NCBI GenBank assembly: GCA_019414045.1
Contig: DXMW01000026.1
Span: forward strand, 1 to 24,672
From: Collinsella sp.
GTDB lineage: Bacteria > Actinomycetota > Coriobacteriia > Coriobacteriales > Coriobacteriaceae
DNA length: 24,672 nucleotides
Direction of reading: 5' to 3'
The notes under the pieces are model-generated. The model made no database searches, was not told the DNA's origin, and was given only the letters and a program-made list of their open reading frames with translations. Shown in pieces: positions 7,392-14,525 of this stretch. The position numbers and the translations under genes were made by a program. Position 1 is the first letter of the stretch. Each line of letters opens with the position of its first letter.

Positions 7392-7976
7392 TTACAGCTT
7401 GTTAACGATCTTCTTTGCCGTGCGCTTGACGCCGGCCACAAGACCCCCCGCGGGATGCTCCTTTTCGTATGCTAGACGCTTCTCGCGCTTGGCGTACTCT
7501 TCGACGATGATGTCGCCATACTCGTCTTCGATCTTGTCGAAGAAGTCGACGGCGCCCTTAATTTCCTCAGCGGTCGGGTGTCCCTTCTGGACGCCGCCGG
7601 TGAGTTTGAACGGCCCCCACGTATCAAAGCCGGGACAGCCGTAGACGCCCATAAAGATGGCCTGCCTCATGCGGCAGATGCCATCGATATCCTTGCCGTA
7701 CCACTTGTTTTTGCCACCGTAGGTCATAAGGCCAAACACCTTGTCCTGCGGCTGCAGCACGTTCGTGAGCACGCGTGCCATGTCCTTGTCGATCTCGGAG
7801 TAATAGATGCCCGTGGCGACACCGATCAGATGGTATTCGTGCAGGTCGGGGTACTCGTTTTTACCGAGTGACTTCACGTCGAGGGTATCGATCTCGGGGT
7901 GCGCCTCGACGATGGCGTCCACGAGCTTTTTCGTATTGCCGTGGTGGTGTGAGGCATAAAGGATGATGGTTCGCAT
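7392..7976 (-). CDS. Flavodoxin-family protein
   Basis: A 194-residue flavodoxin-like protein. The N-terminus MRTIILYASHHHGNTKKLVDA has the family phosphate loop for FMN (A/S-x-x-x-x-G-N-T) at about residues 8-15. The TYGG segment fits an isoalloxazine loop. A Lys-rich tail (GVKRTAKKIVNKL) extends past the usual domain. The ATG at 7976 follows AAAGG; a longer in-frame reading upstream has no flavodoxin similarity and overlaps the LacX gene. Its redox partner is unknown and no link to sugar metabolism is apparent. It is divergent from the LacX-type gene. Confidence 0.85.
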   Translation of the reverse strand: MRTIILYASHHHGNTKKLVDAIVEAHPEIDTLDVKSLGKNEYPDLHEYHLIGVATGIYYSEIDKDMARVLTNVLQPQDKVFGLMTYGGKNKWYGKDIDGICRMRQAIFMGVYGCPGFDTWGPFKLTGGVQKGHPTAEEIKGAVDFFDKIEDEYGDIIVEEYAKREKRLAYEKEHPAGGLVAGVKRTAKKIVNKL

Positions 7977-8132
7977 AAGAAGGCCTTTCAGCTGTAATTG
8001 CATCAATGTCTGTATGGTACCCCGTTGCATGGCTGGGAAACCGGACGCATCGATGAACGTGCGGGTTTGTCCTTTGGTCAGGGCCGAGACGGGTTCTTGC
8101 GAGCAAAAAGCAGTTGTTCGAAAGGATGGACA

Positions 8133-9014
8133 ATGGAATACGCTCTCTCCAACGATTCGATTTCTATCAAGGTCTCCACGGCCGGTGGTTCGTTTACCTC
8201 GATTGAGGCTGGAGGTCGCGAGTACTTGTGGCAGGGCGATCCCGCCGTGTGGTCCGGCCAGGCACCGATTTGCTTCCCGATTTGCGGAGGTTTGCGCGAT
8301 AACAGCGCCATGACGTTTGCCGGACATCATGTGAAGCTCGCCCGCCATGGGTTTGCGCGCAAACAGGAGTGGAAGCTGCTGAGCCAGAGCGAGAACGAGC
8401 TGGCGATGTGCCTGGCTTCGGAGGATAACGCCGCGCTGCTGAGCGATTATCCGTATCCGTTTAAGCTTGTCGCCCGCTATACGCTCGAGGACGCCGCCGT
8501 GCGCGTCTCCTATGAGGTTACCAACGAGGGCACCGAGGACATGCCTTTCTTTATCGGTGGACACCCCGGCTTTAGGTGTCCGCTCGACGAGGGCGAGGCC
8601 TATACGGACTACGAACTGCGCTTTGAGAAAGACGAGGCTGCGGAGCTTTGCACCGCCGTACCCTCGACCGGATTGATTGATGTAGCTAACCGTTCAAAGA
8701 ACCCCATGGTGGGAAAGACGCTGCCCCTATCGCACGAGCTCTTCGATTTCGCGGAGACCATCTTTGACGTGCTCGAGAGCCGTCAGGTCACGCTTTCCAA
8801 GAAGGGTGAGGACAAGGGCGTTCGCTTGAGCTTTGAGGGTTTCCCGTATCTCATTGTGTGGAGTAAGCCCGAGGGCGATTTTGTGGCAGTTGAGCCCTGG
8901 GGCGGCCTTTCGACCTGTTCCGATGAGGATGACGTGCTTGAGCACAAGCGCGGCTGCCTTATCGCCAAGCCCAAGGAAACCATCGTGCGCTCGTTCACGA
9001 TTGAGATTCTGTAG
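8133..9014 (+). CDS. LacX-type aldose 1-epimerase family protein
   Basis: A 293-residue protein of the galactose-mutarotase-like superfamily, closest in pattern to LacX of lactococcal lac operons. Visible family features are CFPICGGLRDN (about residues 47-57), ARHGFARKQEW (70-80) and FFIGGHPGFRCPL. The ATG at 8133 has AAAGGA 6 bases upstream; a longer in-frame start would add 45 residues with no resemblance to the family. It probably interconverts anomers of a sugar or sugar phosphate. It is 59 bases upstream of the PfkB kinase and likely cotranscribed with it, as LacX is associated with tagatose-6-phosphate genes elsewhere. Confidence 0.87.
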   Translation: MEYALSNDSISIKVSTAGGSFTSIEAGGREYLWQGDPAVWSGQAPICFPICGGLRDNSAMTFAGHHVKLARHGFARKQEWKLLSQSENELAMCLASEDNAALLSDYPYPFKLVARYTLEDAAVRVSYEVTNEGTEDMPFFIGGHPGFRCPLDEGEAYTDYELRFEKDEAAELCTAVPSTGLIDVANRSKNPMVGKTLPLSHELFDFAETIFDVLESRQVTLSKKGEDKGVRLSFEGFPYLIVWSKPEGDFVAVEPWGGLSTCSDEDDVLEHKRGCLIAKPKETIVRSFTIEIL

Positions 9015-9073
9015 TCGCATGTAGCCAATTCGTTTTGCAAGGCATAAGGAGCCTGCGAGATAAGGAGCTAGAA

Positions 9074-10009
9074 ATGATCCTCACCGTTACGATGAACCCG
9101 TCCGTCGATACGCGCTATCAGCTCGATGAGCTCGTCATCGACGACGTCAACCGTGTGACGCCCGAAAAGACCGCCGGCGGCAAGGGCCTTAACGTAGCCC
9201 GCGTCCTTGGTCAGCTGGGCGACGACGTTGTGGCAACCGGCCTGCTTGGCGGTCATATGGGCGCCTATATGGCCGAGCTCATGGATGCCAATGGCATTAA
9301 GAATGATTTTGTGCCCATCAAGGGCGAAACCCGCATCTGCCTCAATATCCTTCATGCTGGCAACCAGACCGAGCTGCTCGAGAGCGGCCCGACGATTGCC
9401 CCCGAGGAGCTCGATGCCTTTACCGCCAAGTTCGCCGAGCTTGCGAGCAAGGCCGATGTCGTTACAATCTCGGGTTCGCTGCCCCGCGGCGTCGAGGCGG
9501 ACTACTACGCCAAGATCACGGGCATTGCCGAGAACGCCGGCGCCAAGGTGCTGCTCGATACCTCGGGTGCCTCGCTCGAGGCAGCGCTCAAGTCCGAGGT
9601 CAAGCCCGAGCTGGTTAAGCCTAACCTGACCGAGATTAACGGCCTTTTGAGCACGAGCTTTACCACCGACGATGTGGATGAACTCCGTGCCGCGCTCGCC
9701 TCTGACGCCCGCTTCTCCGATATCCCCTGGGTCGTCGTATCCATGGGCGCTGCCGGCTCCGTGGGCTTCCACAATGGCCGTGCGTTCCGCGCAAAGACGC
9801 CCGATATCCCTGCCGTTAACGCCACGGGCTCTGGCGATTCGACCATTGCCGGCTTCGCACATGCGATTGCTGCTGGCGCGGATGACGAGACGGTCCTGCG
9901 CACCGCCAACACTTGCGGCAAGCTCAATGCCATGGATCCCATGACTGGCCACTTGGTTATGGATCGTTGGGACGAGGTTTACAACGGCGTTGTCGTGACC
10001 GAGCTGTAG
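9074..10009 (+). CDS. PfkB-family tagatose-6-phosphate kinase / 1-phosphofructokinase
   Basis: A 311-residue sugar-phosphate kinase of the LacC/FruK group. The N-terminal MNPSVDTRYQL and the GGKGLNVARVLGQLG signature (about residues 35-49) are diagnostic. The anion-hole motif NATGSGDST places the catalytic Asp at 255. The ATG at 9074 follows TAAGGAG; an alternative ATG 39 bases upstream lacks support. LacC and FruK are hard to separate by eye. With AgaS, LacG and LacX nearby and no fructose PTS, phosphorylation of tagatose 6-phosphate to the 1,6-bisphosphate is the more likely job. No aldolase gene follows. Confidence 0.88.
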   Translation: MILTVTMNPSVDTRYQLDELVIDDVNRVTPEKTAGGKGLNVARVLGQLGDDVVATGLLGGHMGAYMAELMDANGIKNDFVPIKGETRICLNILHAGNQTELLESGPTIAPEELDAFTAKFAELASKADVVTISGSLPRGVEADYYAKITGIAENAGAKVLLDTSGASLEAALKSEVKPELVKPNLTEINGLLSTSFTTDDVDELRAALASDARFSDIPWVVVSMGAAGSVGFHNGRAFRAKTPDIPAVNATGSGDSTIAGFAHAIAAGADDETVLRTANTCGKLNAMDPMTGHLVMDRWDEVYNGVVVTEL

Positions 10010-10058
10010 GAGCTTGTGCCGCGGCCTCGGCATCGGTTGTTTGCTTGTGGTTAGAGCC

Positions 10059-10181
10059 GACGACAAGTGCAGTAGCATTATGCCGGGGCGCGACGCCGAC
10101 ACTGTCGTGTTCAATCCCGACCTTACCCTGGTCGAGACGCATGTGGGTGGCAACAGCGTCGGTAATGCGTTTGCCGAGTAG
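10059..10181 (+). pseudogene. C-terminal remnant of a second nagA
   Basis: In one frame this stretch encodes 40 residues beginning DDKCSSIMPGRDADTVVF and ending SVGNAFAE before TAG. The end of the intact NagA at 6147-7316 reads EDKCGSIMPGRDADFVVF through SVGNAFTD. Agreement is about 80% and the stop falls at the same place. No start or further NagA sequence precedes it; it begins just after the PfkB stop. It is a relic of a deleted or recombined nagA copy. It sits between two intact genes without disturbing either. Confidence 0.87.
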
Positions 10182-10213
10182 CCGCCAAAGAAACGATCCG
10201 AGAGGGGATTTAG

Positions 10214-10687
10214 ATGATTTACGGTGCATTGGGCGATATCGAGGAGTACCGTGGAATGCTCAAGGGCCTCGACGTGCTGATCGACTGGCTCGAGGAGAAC
10301 GATCCGGCGAAGCTCGAGGTCGGCAGCCATCCGATTCTGGGCGACAAGGTCTTTGCGAACGTCATGGCTCCCACGACGCGTCCCGAAGCCGAGGCTCACT
10401 ATGAGACGCATCAGCGCTATCACGACCTGCAGATCGACGTCGAGGGTCGCGAGGCCTTTAAGGTTGCCACGGGCAGCCTGACGCTGGTTCAGGAGTTTGA
10501 CGAGAAGGACGACTACGATCTGGTCGATTCCGACGCCTCGATCGCCGGCGATCTTGCTGACGACAAGTTTGCGCTGTTTGTTGCCGGCGAGCCTCACATG
10601 CCCACGCTCGAGTTCCAGGGCGATGGCGCGCAGCCGGTCAAGAAGATTTGCTTTAAGCTGCTTGCAGATGCTTACTGGGAGGAGTAG
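10214..10687 (+). CDS. YhcH/YjgK/YiaL (EbgC) family protein
   Basis: A 157-residue cupin-like protein of normal family length. The N-terminal MIYGALGDIEEY, the central EAHYETHQRYHDLQIDVEG (about residues 60-78, with candidate metal ligands Glu64, His66 and His70), PHMP and the C-terminal KKICFKL are recognisable. Relatives include E. coli YhcH (NanQ, a sialic-acid anomerase) and the small EbgC subunit. A role as sugar anomerase or ligand-binding partner is likely, but the substrate cannot be read from sequence. GAGAGGGGA precedes the ATG. It closes the run starting at LacX. Confidence 0.88.
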   Translation: MIYGALGDIEEYRGMLKGLDVLIDWLEENDPAKLEVGSHPILGDKVFANVMAPTTRPEAEAHYETHQRYHDLQIDVEGREAFKVATGSLTLVQEFDEKDDYDLVDSDASIAGDLADDKFALFVAGEPHMPTLEFQGDGAQPVKKICFKLLADAYWEE

Positions 10688-10747
10688 CGCGCTGCTCGGC
10701 TGAGCTGTTCGTGTTGCGAGCGTTATCCCTTGGGGGAGCTCGCTTGG

Positions 10748-10795
10748 GCCCCGCTGAACGCGGTTCCTTTGGGGATTGCGGTTGGCGGGGCTTTT
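10748..10795 (+). terminator. Probable terminator after the YhcH-family gene
   Basis: GCCCCGC (10748-10754) can pair with GCGGGGC (10785-10791), followed by TTTTGTT. The loop is long (30 bases) but may itself fold. Confidence 0.55.
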
Positions 10796-10861
10796 GTTGA
10801 GTAGGAGAGTTTCCGGCGGCGTTGTGCTTGGATTGGCGGAAGCGCGCCCGAAATCAGCAAC

Positions 10862-10884
10862 AAAAAAGCCGCCCGAAGGCGGCT
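10862..10884 (-). terminator. Intrinsic terminator of the tRNA-Thr transcript
   Basis: On the minus strand AGCCGCC and GGCGGCT form a 7-bp stem around a TTCG tetraloop, followed by TTTTT. It lies 11 bases past the tRNA 3' end. Confidence 0.9.
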
Positions 10885-10895
10885 ATCTTGTGCAA

Positions 10896-10971
10896 TGGAG
10901 CCAGCGACCGGGCTCGAACCGGTGACCCCCGCTTTACGAGAGCGGTGCTCTACCAACTGAGCTACGCTGGC
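10896..10971 (-). tRNA. tRNA-Thr (anticodon CGT)
   Basis: The minus strand folds as a complete 76-base cloverleaf. The acceptor stem is GCCAGCG/CGCTGGC, with discriminator T and an encoded CCA end (10896-10898). The D-arm reads AGCTCAGTTGGTAGAGC. The anticodon arm is CCGCT-CTCGTAA-AGCGG, giving anticodon CGT, which reads ACG. The T-arm contains GGTTCGAGCC. A terminator follows directly. Confidence 0.97.
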
Positions 10972-11187
10972 GGCCATATGATGACGCAACTGAGGCATCA
11001 ACGGGTGTCTATGATACGGGACATCGCACATCCGCGCAAGTGTTCTGACGGCTTTTCTCACTTTAAATGCACTAAATGCACTAATATTAGAGGCGTGATG
11101 TCTGCAGTGCCCATTTGTTACTTGACCTGCTGTTGAGTTGGTGGCCGACGTCCCGCTCGTATGGGTCTCAAACAGAATGGGGCAGCC

Positions 11188-11670
11188 ATGGCTCAACCCA
11201 AGATTCTTCTTACACGTATCGATGACCGGTTTATTTACGGGCAAGACGTTGAGCTGTGGAACGAAGCCGTGGGCTCCAACCTTGTTCTGATCGTCAACGA
11301 TGAGATCGCGGCGGATTCGCGCCATTGGGCACCTATGAGGGTGGCGGCGCCAGAAGGCGTCTGGACGCGGTTTTTCTCGGTGCAAAGGGCTATCGACATC
11401 ATTCATACCGCAACGCCGCGTCAATGGATTCTGGTCATGGTAGCCTCACCTGCCGACGCGCTCGCGCTGGTTAAGGGTGGTGTGCCGATCACCAAGATTA
11501 GCATCGGCCATATGCAGGCAGGGGAGGGCAAGCGTCCTGTGACGCCTGCCATTGCCGTAGACGATACGGACATCGCCGCCTTCAAAGAGTTGCAAAAGCT
11601 CGGCATAGAGCTAGAAATCCGTTATCTCCCCAGTTCCGCCCCCGACCCCATTGGCAATCTGTTCAACTGA
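11188..11670 (+). CDS. Orphan PTS mannose-family EIIB paralogue with Tyr in place of the active-site His
   Basis: A 160-residue protein that aligns end to end without gaps with the EIIB at 1386-1868, sharing ILLTRID, WNxxxGSNLxLxxND, ALxLVKGGVPIxKxxIGxM, EGKR and AAFKELQxLGxELEIR. The active-site loop reads RFIYGQD where the paralogue has RLVHGQV: position 17 is Tyr (TAC at 11236-11238), one base from a His codon. Without this His it cannot carry phosphate in the known way. The ATG at 11188 has only a weak GGGGC upstream; an in-frame ATG at 11161 would add 9 residues. No EIIA, EIIC or EIID is adjacent. The full-length open frame argues against simple decay. A regulatory or decoy role is possible, or recent loss of function. 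Confidence 0.85.
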   Translation: MAQPKILLTRIDDRFIYGQDVELWNEAVGSNLVLIVNDEIAADSRHWAPMRVAAPEGVWTRFFSVQRAIDIIHTATPRQWILVMVASPADALALVKGGVPITKISIGHMQAGEGKRPVTPAIAVDDTDIAAFKELQKLGIELEIRYLPSSAPDPIGNLFN

Positions 11671-11737
11671 TCCCTTGGGGACGGAGGAAAACGGATCATT
11701 TTGCCCTTGCGAGGGATGCGCGCGATGCCGCCTGTCA

Positions 11738-11889
11738 AAAACTATGCCCATTTACTACGTTTGGTCGGCTATCGCCGAGCATGTCGAATTTGAGAAAAAC
11801 AAAACCGCAGGTAGACGGCTTGCGAATTTAACAAAAACCGGTGCATGGTCGAGCATCCCGGGCTAAACGTAGTAAATGGGCATAGTTTT
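11738..11889. repeat. 152-bp element bounded by perfect 25-bp inverted repeats (MITE-like)
   Basis: The left arm (11738-11762) begins AAAACTATGCCCATTTACTA, and its exact reverse complement lies at 11865-11889. The 102 bases between do not encode a recognisable protein. No clear target-site duplication flanks it. The form suits a miniature inverted-repeat element or another dispersed intergenic repeat; only one copy is in this window. Confidence 0.75.
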
Positions 11890-11933
11890 GATATGTCACT
11901 CATACAGTCACAGCGAAAATGAGCCAAAAGATG

Positions 11934-11968
11934 AAAAAACGCCCGTCGGCGGTGGTGCCGGCGGGCGT
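11934..11968 (-). terminator. Intrinsic terminator of galM
   Basis: On the minus strand, ACGCCCG and CGGC arms (11939-11950) pair with GCCG and CGGGCGT (11957-11968), followed by a T-run from the A-run at 11934-11939. It lies 28 bases past the galM stop. Confidence 0.9.
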
Positions 11969-11995
11969 TGCTGTGCGATATGTCGCGTTGTGGGC

Positions 11996-13048
11996 TTAGT
12001 GCCTCATAAAGTGATATTCGATCACATTGCTATAGGGATGACCCGGCCCCACGATGCCCTGGGGGAACAGCGGGCGGTGCGGCGTGTCGGGGTACATCTC
12101 GGCCTCGAGGGCAAAGCCGGCGCCCCAACCATAGTTGGCGTCGTCCTTGGCGTGCTCGTCGCCCAGCCAGTTGCCGGTGTAGAGCTGCACGCCCGGGGCA
12201 GTGGTGTAGTAGTCCATCTCACGACCGGTCCACATCTCCTCGACGTGCATCGCGCGGCGCAGGTTGCGGCCGTACTGATAGCCATCGATGCACAGGCAGT
12301 GATCGTAGCCACGGGCCTGCTTGATCTGCGGGTCGTCGGCCTCCATGCCGGGTGCGACGGGGCGAAGCTCGCGAAAGTCAAACGGTGTTCCCTCGACCGG
12401 AGCAATCTCGCCGGTGGGGATGTTCTGCTCGTTAATGGGCAGGTAGTGGGCGGCGTTGGCGACAAAGAAATGTTCGCAGTCCATGCCGGCGTTATGGCCT
12501 GCAAGGTTAAAGTACGTGTGGTTGGTCATGGACACGTAGGTGGCGCGGTCGCTCTCGCAGCCATAATCGATGCGGAAGACGCCGGTGCGCGTCACGGTAA
12601 ACACGGCCGTAAAGGTTCGGTTGCCGGGCAGGCCCAGCTCGCCGTCCTTAAGCGAGGTGGTCATGCGCACGGCGTTATGGACCTCGTCGAGCTCAACATC
12701 CCACACACGTTTGTGCAGGCCGTGCTCAAGGTCGCTGTGCAGGTTGTTGGCGCCCTCGTTGGCGGGCATATACCAGTCCGTGCCGTCGATGGCGATCGTG
12801 GCGCCAGCGGTGCGGTTTGCCACAGGGCCAATGGTCGCGCCAAAGCAGGCGGGGTTGTCAAAGTAATCCTCGAGCTTATCGAAGCCCAGCACCACATCGC
12901 GCACGTTGCCGGGAATGTCGGGCACATCGATACCAAGCACCGTGGCGCCATAGTCCATAATGCGAACGCAGATCTCGGGCCCGTCGAGGGTGTAACGATG
13001 AACGGGGGTACCGCACGGCGCGGTGCCGAAAAGCTCGGAAGTGATCAT
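11996..13048 (-). CDS. galM: Aldose 1-epimerase (galactose mutarotase)
   Basis: A 350-residue cytoplasmic mutarotase that interconverts the alpha and beta anomers of galactose or glucose. Conserved features are NNLHSD (His104), SMTNHTYFNLAGH with catalytic His177, GYDHCL (Asp249) and GFALEAEMYPDTPH with catalytic Glu315. The ATG at 13048 is preceded by TTAGGA; an upstream in-frame ATG would add 20 unconserved residues. It diverges from the DeoR-family gene across about 200 bp. Free galactose or glucose released by LacG is a plausible substrate. Confidence 0.94.
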   Translation of the reverse strand: MITSELFGTAPCGTPVHRYTLDGPEICVRIMDYGATVLGIDVPDIPGNVRDVVLGFDKLEDYFDNPACFGATIGPVANRTAGATIAIDGTDWYMPANEGANNLHSDLEHGLHKRVWDVELDEVHNAVRMTTSLKDGELGLPGNRTFTAVFTVTRTGVFRIDYGCESDRATYVSMTNHTYFNLAGHNAGMDCEHFFVANAAHYLPINEQNIPTGEIAPVEGTPFDFRELRPVAPGMEADDPQIKQARGYDHCLCIDGYQYGRNLRRAMHVEEMWTGREMDYYTTAPGVQLYTGNWLGDEHAKDDANYGWGAGFALEAEMYPDTPHRPLFPQGIVGPGHPYSNVIEYHFMRH

Positions 13049-13254
13049 TTGGTTCCTAACATCGAGGTATTTCCGACAAACTGTAGCGCGAACAGGCGAG
13101 ATTATCACTACACCCCACTAAAGCTGGGGGTATTTTTCTCAAAAAAGTGATGATTGGAGCTGTGCGGGCGTTCATTTTTGACGCGTACGAGTCTGATACA
13201 ATTTGTTCGTTACTGTTTGAATGATATGCGCGTAAAGAACGGCGAGGATTCATC

Positions 13255-14019
13255 GTGATTAAGGCAGAGCGACAGGATAAGGTTCGTCAGCTGCTCGAGG
13301 AGCAGGGCACGGTCTCGGTCAAAGAGATTTCGGATGCGTTGGGCGTTTCGGACATGACGATTCGCCGCGACCTCGAAGAACTTGCGAGCCTAGGCGAGAT
13401 CGAGCGCGTGCACGGCGGAGCCCGCAGTGCACAGGGCCGTCCGCACGCTATGTTGCGCCATGAGTATTCGCACAGCGAAAAGCGCACTAAGCATGCCGAG
13501 GAAAAGCTGCAGATTGCGCGCCGTGCTGTGGAGCTTATCGAGGAGGGCTCGACCATCTTTTTGGGCACGGGCACCACGGTTGAGCAGATGGCCTCGATGC
13601 TGCCGACGTTTCGCCTGCGCATTGTGACCAATTCGCTTTCGGTGTTTAACCTGCTCGAGGCGCGCGAAGACTGCGAGCTGTGCCTCGTGGGCGGTATGTA
13701 CCGTCGCCGCACCGCCGCTTTTGTGGGACCAACGGCCGAGGATACCCTGCGCGCGCTGGGCATCGATGCGGCGTTTATCGGCGCCAACGGCATCTTGGAC
13801 GGTGACGTGTCTACGTCCAACATGGACGAGGGCCGTATCCAGCAGCTCGCTTTTAGCAAGGCAGACTCGCGCTATCTGATCGCCGACTCCAGCAAGATCG
13901 CCAAACGCGACTTCTACACCTTCTGCCGCCTGGACAGCTTGGACGCCGTGGTGTGCGAACCGGGTATCGCCGCCGAGAATCGTGCCGCCATCGAGGAACA
14001 CACGCAGGTCATCTGCTAG
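13255..14019 (+). CDS. DeoR/GlpR-family transcriptional regulator
   Basis: A 254-residue regulator with the DeoR-type N-terminal helix-turn-helix (residues about 6-57; ISDALGVSDMTIRRDLEEL), then RVHGGARS and a C-terminal sugar-phosphate-sensing domain with IFLGTGTTVEQM and FIGANGI. The start is GTG with GCGAGGAT just upstream. A candidate -10 TACAAT lies at 13197-13202. In lactic acid bacteria the DeoR-family LacR responds to tagatose 6-phosphate. The position between galM and the lac cassettes makes a similar role plausible, but I see no matching operator to prove it. Confidence 0.93.
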   Translation: MIKAERQDKVRQLLEEQGTVSVKEISDALGVSDMTIRRDLEELASLGEIERVHGGARSAQGRPHAMLRHEYSHSEKRTKHAEEKLQIARRAVELIEEGSTIFLGTGTTVEQMASMLPTFRLRIVTNSLSVFNLLEAREDCELCLVGGMYRRRTAAFVGPTAEDTLRALGIDAAFIGANGILDGDVSTSNMDEGRIQQLAFSKADSRYLIADSSKIAKRDFYTFCRLDSLDAVVCEPGIAAENRAAIEEHTQVIC

Positions 14020-14137
14020 CTAACGCTATGGGATTGCCAACAGGCGATGCGGGAGGACTTTTACCTCCTGTCATTGTGGGGAATCAACGCGTGAGCGCTA
14101 CGCGATATGACGCGTAAATGAGGACTCCACTATCAAA
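14020..14137. other. Spacer between the DeoR gene and the hairpin-repeat cluster
   Basis: No gene is visible. A short hairpin (GGAGG/CCTCC around ACTTTTA, about 14051-14068) lacks a following U-run and is only a weak terminator candidate for the DeoR gene. Confidence 0.4.
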
Positions 14138-14434
14138 TTGTCTCAACCTGTGACAGGTAGGGGTGAAATCACCAACCAGATGTTACAGATTGGGGGGATT
14201 GTCCTGTGCATTTGTCTCAATCTGTAACAGCTAGGACCCAAAAACTCGACTAGATGTTACAGATTGAGATTTTGTCTACCCAGCCATCATCTTTGTCTCG
14301 ATCTGTAACAGTTAGACGGCTAAAAGCGAGTTAGATGTTACAGATCTAGATATTTCGAACCGGGTGCCCCCGTTCATCTCAATCTGTAACAATTGGGGCC
14401 GAAAATCCCTGCTAGATGTTACAAATCGAGACAA
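14138..14434. repeat. Cluster of four imperfect hairpin repeats between convergent genes
   Basis: Four units of about 56-60 bp occur at roughly 14138-14195, 14211-14270, 14292-14347 and 14375-14434. Each begins like TGTCTCAATCTGTAACA and ends with the reverse complement, like TGTTACAGATTGAGACA, around a 24-28-base variable centre that often contains AAAA. Spacers between units are about 15-27 bases. Two more units lie at 19105-19245, also between convergent genes. Each unit could form a 12-15-bp stem in DNA or RNA. There are no cas genes, and repeats are palindromic with variable centres, so this is not a CRISPR array. Confidence 0.85.
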
Positions 14435-14460
14435 ACGGCCTGCTCGGGTCGAGCCAAAAC

Positions 14461-14502
14461 AAAAAAGCCGCATGCGAACCCGTGGAGGGATTCGCATGCG
14501 GC
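14461..14502 (-). terminator. Intrinsic terminator of the first lacE-lacG operon
   Basis: GCCGCATGCGAA (14467-14478) pairs perfectly over 12 bp with TTCGCATGCGGC (14491-14502). The A-run at 14461-14466 gives TTTTTT on the minus strand. Confidence 0.95.
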
Positions 14503-14525
14503 CGACAGGGGGTATGCGGCTTGAA

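Larger units (their letters stand above)
11671..11995. other. Intergenic region between the orphan EIIB and galM
   Basis: I find no credible gene here. Most of the stretch is the inverted-repeat-bounded element at 11738-11889, followed by the galM terminator. A short open frame running through the element has no recognisable features. Confidence 0.7.

Noticed and set aside
7977..8564. N-terminal extension of the flavodoxin-family protein
   Set aside because: The extension overlaps the LacX-type gene and lacks similarity to the family; the start at 7976 gives the canonical flavodoxin N-terminus and has a ribosome binding site.
9068..10597. 509-codon open frame on the minus strand opposite the PfkB kinase and YhcH-family gene
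   Set aside because: It spans two recognisable plus-strand genes and their spacer, has no recognisable domain, and arises from codon bias.
11651..11866. Small 71-codon gene after the orphan EIIB
   Set aside because: It starts inside the EIIB gene and runs through the inverted-repeat element; no ribosome binding site or recognisable feature supports it.
11876..13150. Large plus-strand open frame opposite galM
   Set aside because: galM on the minus strand has all catalytic residues and a terminator; the opposing frame has none of these.
14138..14434. CRISPR array
   Set aside because: The repeats are themselves palindromic with variable centres, vary in sequence and spacing, and have no cas genes or leader.
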